Shown here one piece after another: positions 7,669 through 8,825 of a DNA stretch of 8,825 nt. A program made the position numbers and the translations under genes. Location of the stretch: contig JAOZPW010000164.1 in NCBI GenBank assembly GCA_029932545.1, forward strand, positions 1 through 8,825, in the 5' to 3' direction. Every line of letters starts with the position of its first letter. Within the stretch, counting starts at the first letter, position 1. This stretch comes from Thermoanaerobaculales bacterium (GTDB lineage Bacteria > Acidobacteriota > Thermoanaerobaculia > Thermoanaerobaculales > Sulfomarinibacteraceae). The notes beneath the pieces are model-generated. The model did no database searches. It was not told the DNA's origin and saw nothing but the letters and a program-made list of their open reading frames with translations.

Positions 7669-7671
7669 TGG
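7650..7671. repeat. Paired CCATGG palindromes in the divergent spacer
   Basis: Two identical 6-bp palindromes, CCATGG at 7650-7655 and 7666-7671, are separated by 10 bp (16 bp centre to centre). They flank the promoter spacer and overlap the -35 box of the operon promoter, a position suited to an operator. A chance origin is possible because each is only 6 bp. Confidence 0.3.
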
Positions 7672-7717
7672 GGATGGCGAGCAGGGACAGCGGCACCCGT
7701 CTTGCATCCGACTCATC

Positions 7718-7722
7718 GGAAG
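7718..7722 (+). promoter_or_regulatory. Ribosome binding site for the SGNH gene
   Basis: GGAAG, 7 nt before ATG 7730. It favours this start over the upstream in-frame ATG at 7598, which lies inside the divergent nucleotidyltransferase gene, and over ATG 7739. Confidence 0.55.
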
Positions 7723-7729
7723 CGCAATA

Positions 7730-8821
7730 ATGACCGCCATGACAGGAAGATCTGGACGATGGACGCCGCGATCGGTAACGATGGCGGTTGGGGCTCTGGG
7801 CATCGGGCTCGTGCTCGTCGTGTTGGCGGTCCTGGTGATTGTCGAAATCAGCTATCGTCTTCAATGGCCGGACCCCCACCGAGCCGAATTCAAGGCGTTC
7901 AATCACAGCCTTGATTTCAGTAAGCGGGAGGGCTCGACTCTCTTGGCCCTGGGCGATAGCTTCACGGCCGGCGCCGAGAGCTGGCCCTTTGCCCTCCAGG
8001 CAAATTTGGGTGAGGGATGGCAGGTTCTCAACGCCGGTGTTGGCGGAACGACCATCACCCACGCCGAACGGATTTCCAGGCTGAGATTCCGGCAGTTTCA
8101 CCCTGATGTCGTCGTCTATCAGACTTATGTCGGCAACGACCTTCTCGACCTTCGGCATCCGCTGGAGGCGAAAGGCGTCGGTTTTGCCCGGCAGATCTAC
8201 TGGAGGATCGTCGACTCGGGCTTCTTTGCTCCGTGGTTTCTCAACCACAGGGCCGCGGCTCTGGCGGCCCTCATGCCGTCCGACCCTGAAATTGTAGAAG
8301 CCGCTGTGGCCGCCCCCTTTGCGGTCGATAACTATTCACCGAGAGACCGGTGGCTCTCACGATTGGATCCCAACCATGTTGAACGACAGATCCTGGTTGA
8401 GGGTGAGGCGATGGAGGCTGCATGGCGACAGTACCGGAGGGGCCTGAGACTTCTGGTGGAGCGATGCCGAGTGAATGAGGCAGAGCTGGTGATCCTGGTC
8501 GTTCCCCATTGCATCCAGGTCGCGCCGGTCTACCGTGAACGTTTCACCGCGATGGGCGCCCGGTGGTCCGGCGCAAACATCCTGGACCGCTCGCCGGTTC
8601 CTTTCGTTGCCAGGGTGCGAGAGGCCGTCAAGGGTCAGTCTTCCGTTCGCGTTGTCGACGCCTTGCCGGCCATGCAGCGGGCGGAACGAAAGGGCATCCA
8701 GCTCTACTCAACCAACGATCCTCATCTGACACCGGAAGGGTCCGAACTCTTGGCGCAGATCGTGGCGGCTTCGCTCAGGAACGGTCTCTCAAAAAAAGGG
8801 CCGCACCCGCCCCCGCAGTGA
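7730..8821 (+). CDS. Membrane-anchored SGNH/GDSL-type hydrolase or O-acyltransferase
   Basis: A 363-residue protein with basic residues (R7, R10, R14), then one hydrophobic helix at about 17-39, so the catalytic part should face the periplasm. SGNH blocks are complete: LALGDSFTAG (72-81, nucleophile S77), NAGVGGTTI (101-109, oxyanion Gly), YVGNDLLD (133-140, N137) and NDPHLTPEG (329-337, D330 and H332). The D-x-H spacing resembles polysaccharide O-acetyl-modifying SGNH proteins (AlgJ/AlgX type) more than the D-x-x-H of classic esterases. I chose ATG 7730 because GGAAG lies 7 nt upstream (7718-7722) and upstream in-frame codons lie in the divergent spacer; ATG 7739 is a second option. It is divergent from the glycan operon and probably removes or adds an acyl group on its product. 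A run of seven A residues (8791-8797) lies near the end, and the tail PHPPPQ is proline-rich. Confidence 0.88.
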   Translation: MTAMTGRSGRWTPRSVTMAVGALGIGLVLVVLAVLVIVEISYRLQWPDPHRAEFKAFNHSLDFSKREGSTLLALGDSFTAGAESWPFALQANLGEGWQVLNAGVGGTTITHAERISRLRFRQFHPDVVVYQTYVGNDLLDLRHPLEAKGVGFARQIYWRIVDSGFFAPWFLNHRAAALAALMPSDPEIVEAAVAAPFAVDNYSPRDRWLSRLDPNHVERQILVEGEAMEAAWRQYRRGLRLLVERCRVNEAELVILVVPHCIQVAPVYRERFTAMGARWSGANILDRSPVPFVARVREAVKGQSSVRVVDALPAMQRAERKGIQLYSTNDPHLTPEGSELLAQIVAASLRNGLSKKGPHPPPQ

Positions 8822-8825
8822 CAAC

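Larger units (their letters stand above)
7628..7729. other. Divergent intergenic spacer
   Basis: These 102 bp are the only sizeable non-coding stretch. They separate the minus-strand operon from the plus-strand SGNH gene and hold the operon promoter candidate, the SGNH ribosome site and two CCATGG palindromes. I see no convincing plus-strand promoter: TTGCAT at 7702-7707 followed 17 bp later by CAATAA is a poor -10 match. Confidence 0.8.

Noticed and set aside
7598..7729. Upstream ATG start for the SGNH gene
   Set aside because: It adds 44 residues that overlap the divergent gene and the promoter region; the membrane anchor and ribosome site fit ATG 7730.
7628..8248. N-terminal extension of the nucleotidyltransferase frame to an ATG at 8248
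   Set aside because: It would run antisense through the SGNH gene, whose catalytic motifs are intact; the extra residues are polar, low-complexity and domain-free.
8791..8797. Run of seven A residues as a programmed slippage site
   Set aside because: It lies ten or so codons before the stop of the SGNH gene, and the window ends too soon to show any alternative frame with meaning.

Overview
The window comes from a GC-rich bacterium (about 60% G+C by eye). Its dense, overlapping gene layout and its set of membrane glycosyltransferases, a polymerase/ligase and a periplasmic SGNH enzyme point to a diderm that builds a lipid-linked cell-surface glycan. Phylum cannot be read securely from the sequence; an uncultivated environmental lineage is possible, but that is a guess. 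There are no tRNA or rRNA genes, CRISPR arrays, insertion sequences or phage genes.

Layout: positions 1 to 7627 are one minus-strand operon of six genes, read from right to left. They are a minimal nucleotidyltransferase with an N-terminal helical/winged-helix-like region (6650-7627), a B12-binding-type radical SAM enzyme (5193-6653), a class I SAM methyltransferase (4396-5196), a GT-C (PMT/ArnT-like) membrane glycosyltransferase (2870-4399), a GT4-type glycosyltransferase (1809-2873), and a large membrane protein that runs off the left edge (1-1812). The last is an unbroken 604-codon frame. It starts as a Wzy/WaaL-type O-antigen ligase/polymerase and continues into a second GT-C (GT39-like) domain. 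Every one of the five junctions is a 4-base start/stop overlap (ATGA, ATGA, GTGA, TTGA, GTGA), so the six proteins are probably made from one message by coupled translation.

A gap of about 100 bp (7628-7729) separates this operon from a divergent plus-strand gene (7730-8821) for a membrane-anchored SGNH hydrolase/acyltransferase. A good sigma70-like promoter lies in the gap, aimed at the operon. Its predicted start of transcription is only a few bases before the first ATG, which would explain why that gene has no Shine-Dalgarno sequence.

Working model (inference): GT4 adds sugars from nucleotide-sugars in the cytoplasm, and the GT-C enzymes add sugars from polyprenyl-phosphate donors on the outer face of the membrane. 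The ligase domain polymerises or transfers the glycan, and the SGNH enzyme trims or adds an acyl group. The nucleotidyltransferase, radical SAM enzyme and methyltransferase form an upstream module of unknown chemistry that may make or modify an unusual sugar or lipid. The most unusual object is the ligase-GT-C fusion.
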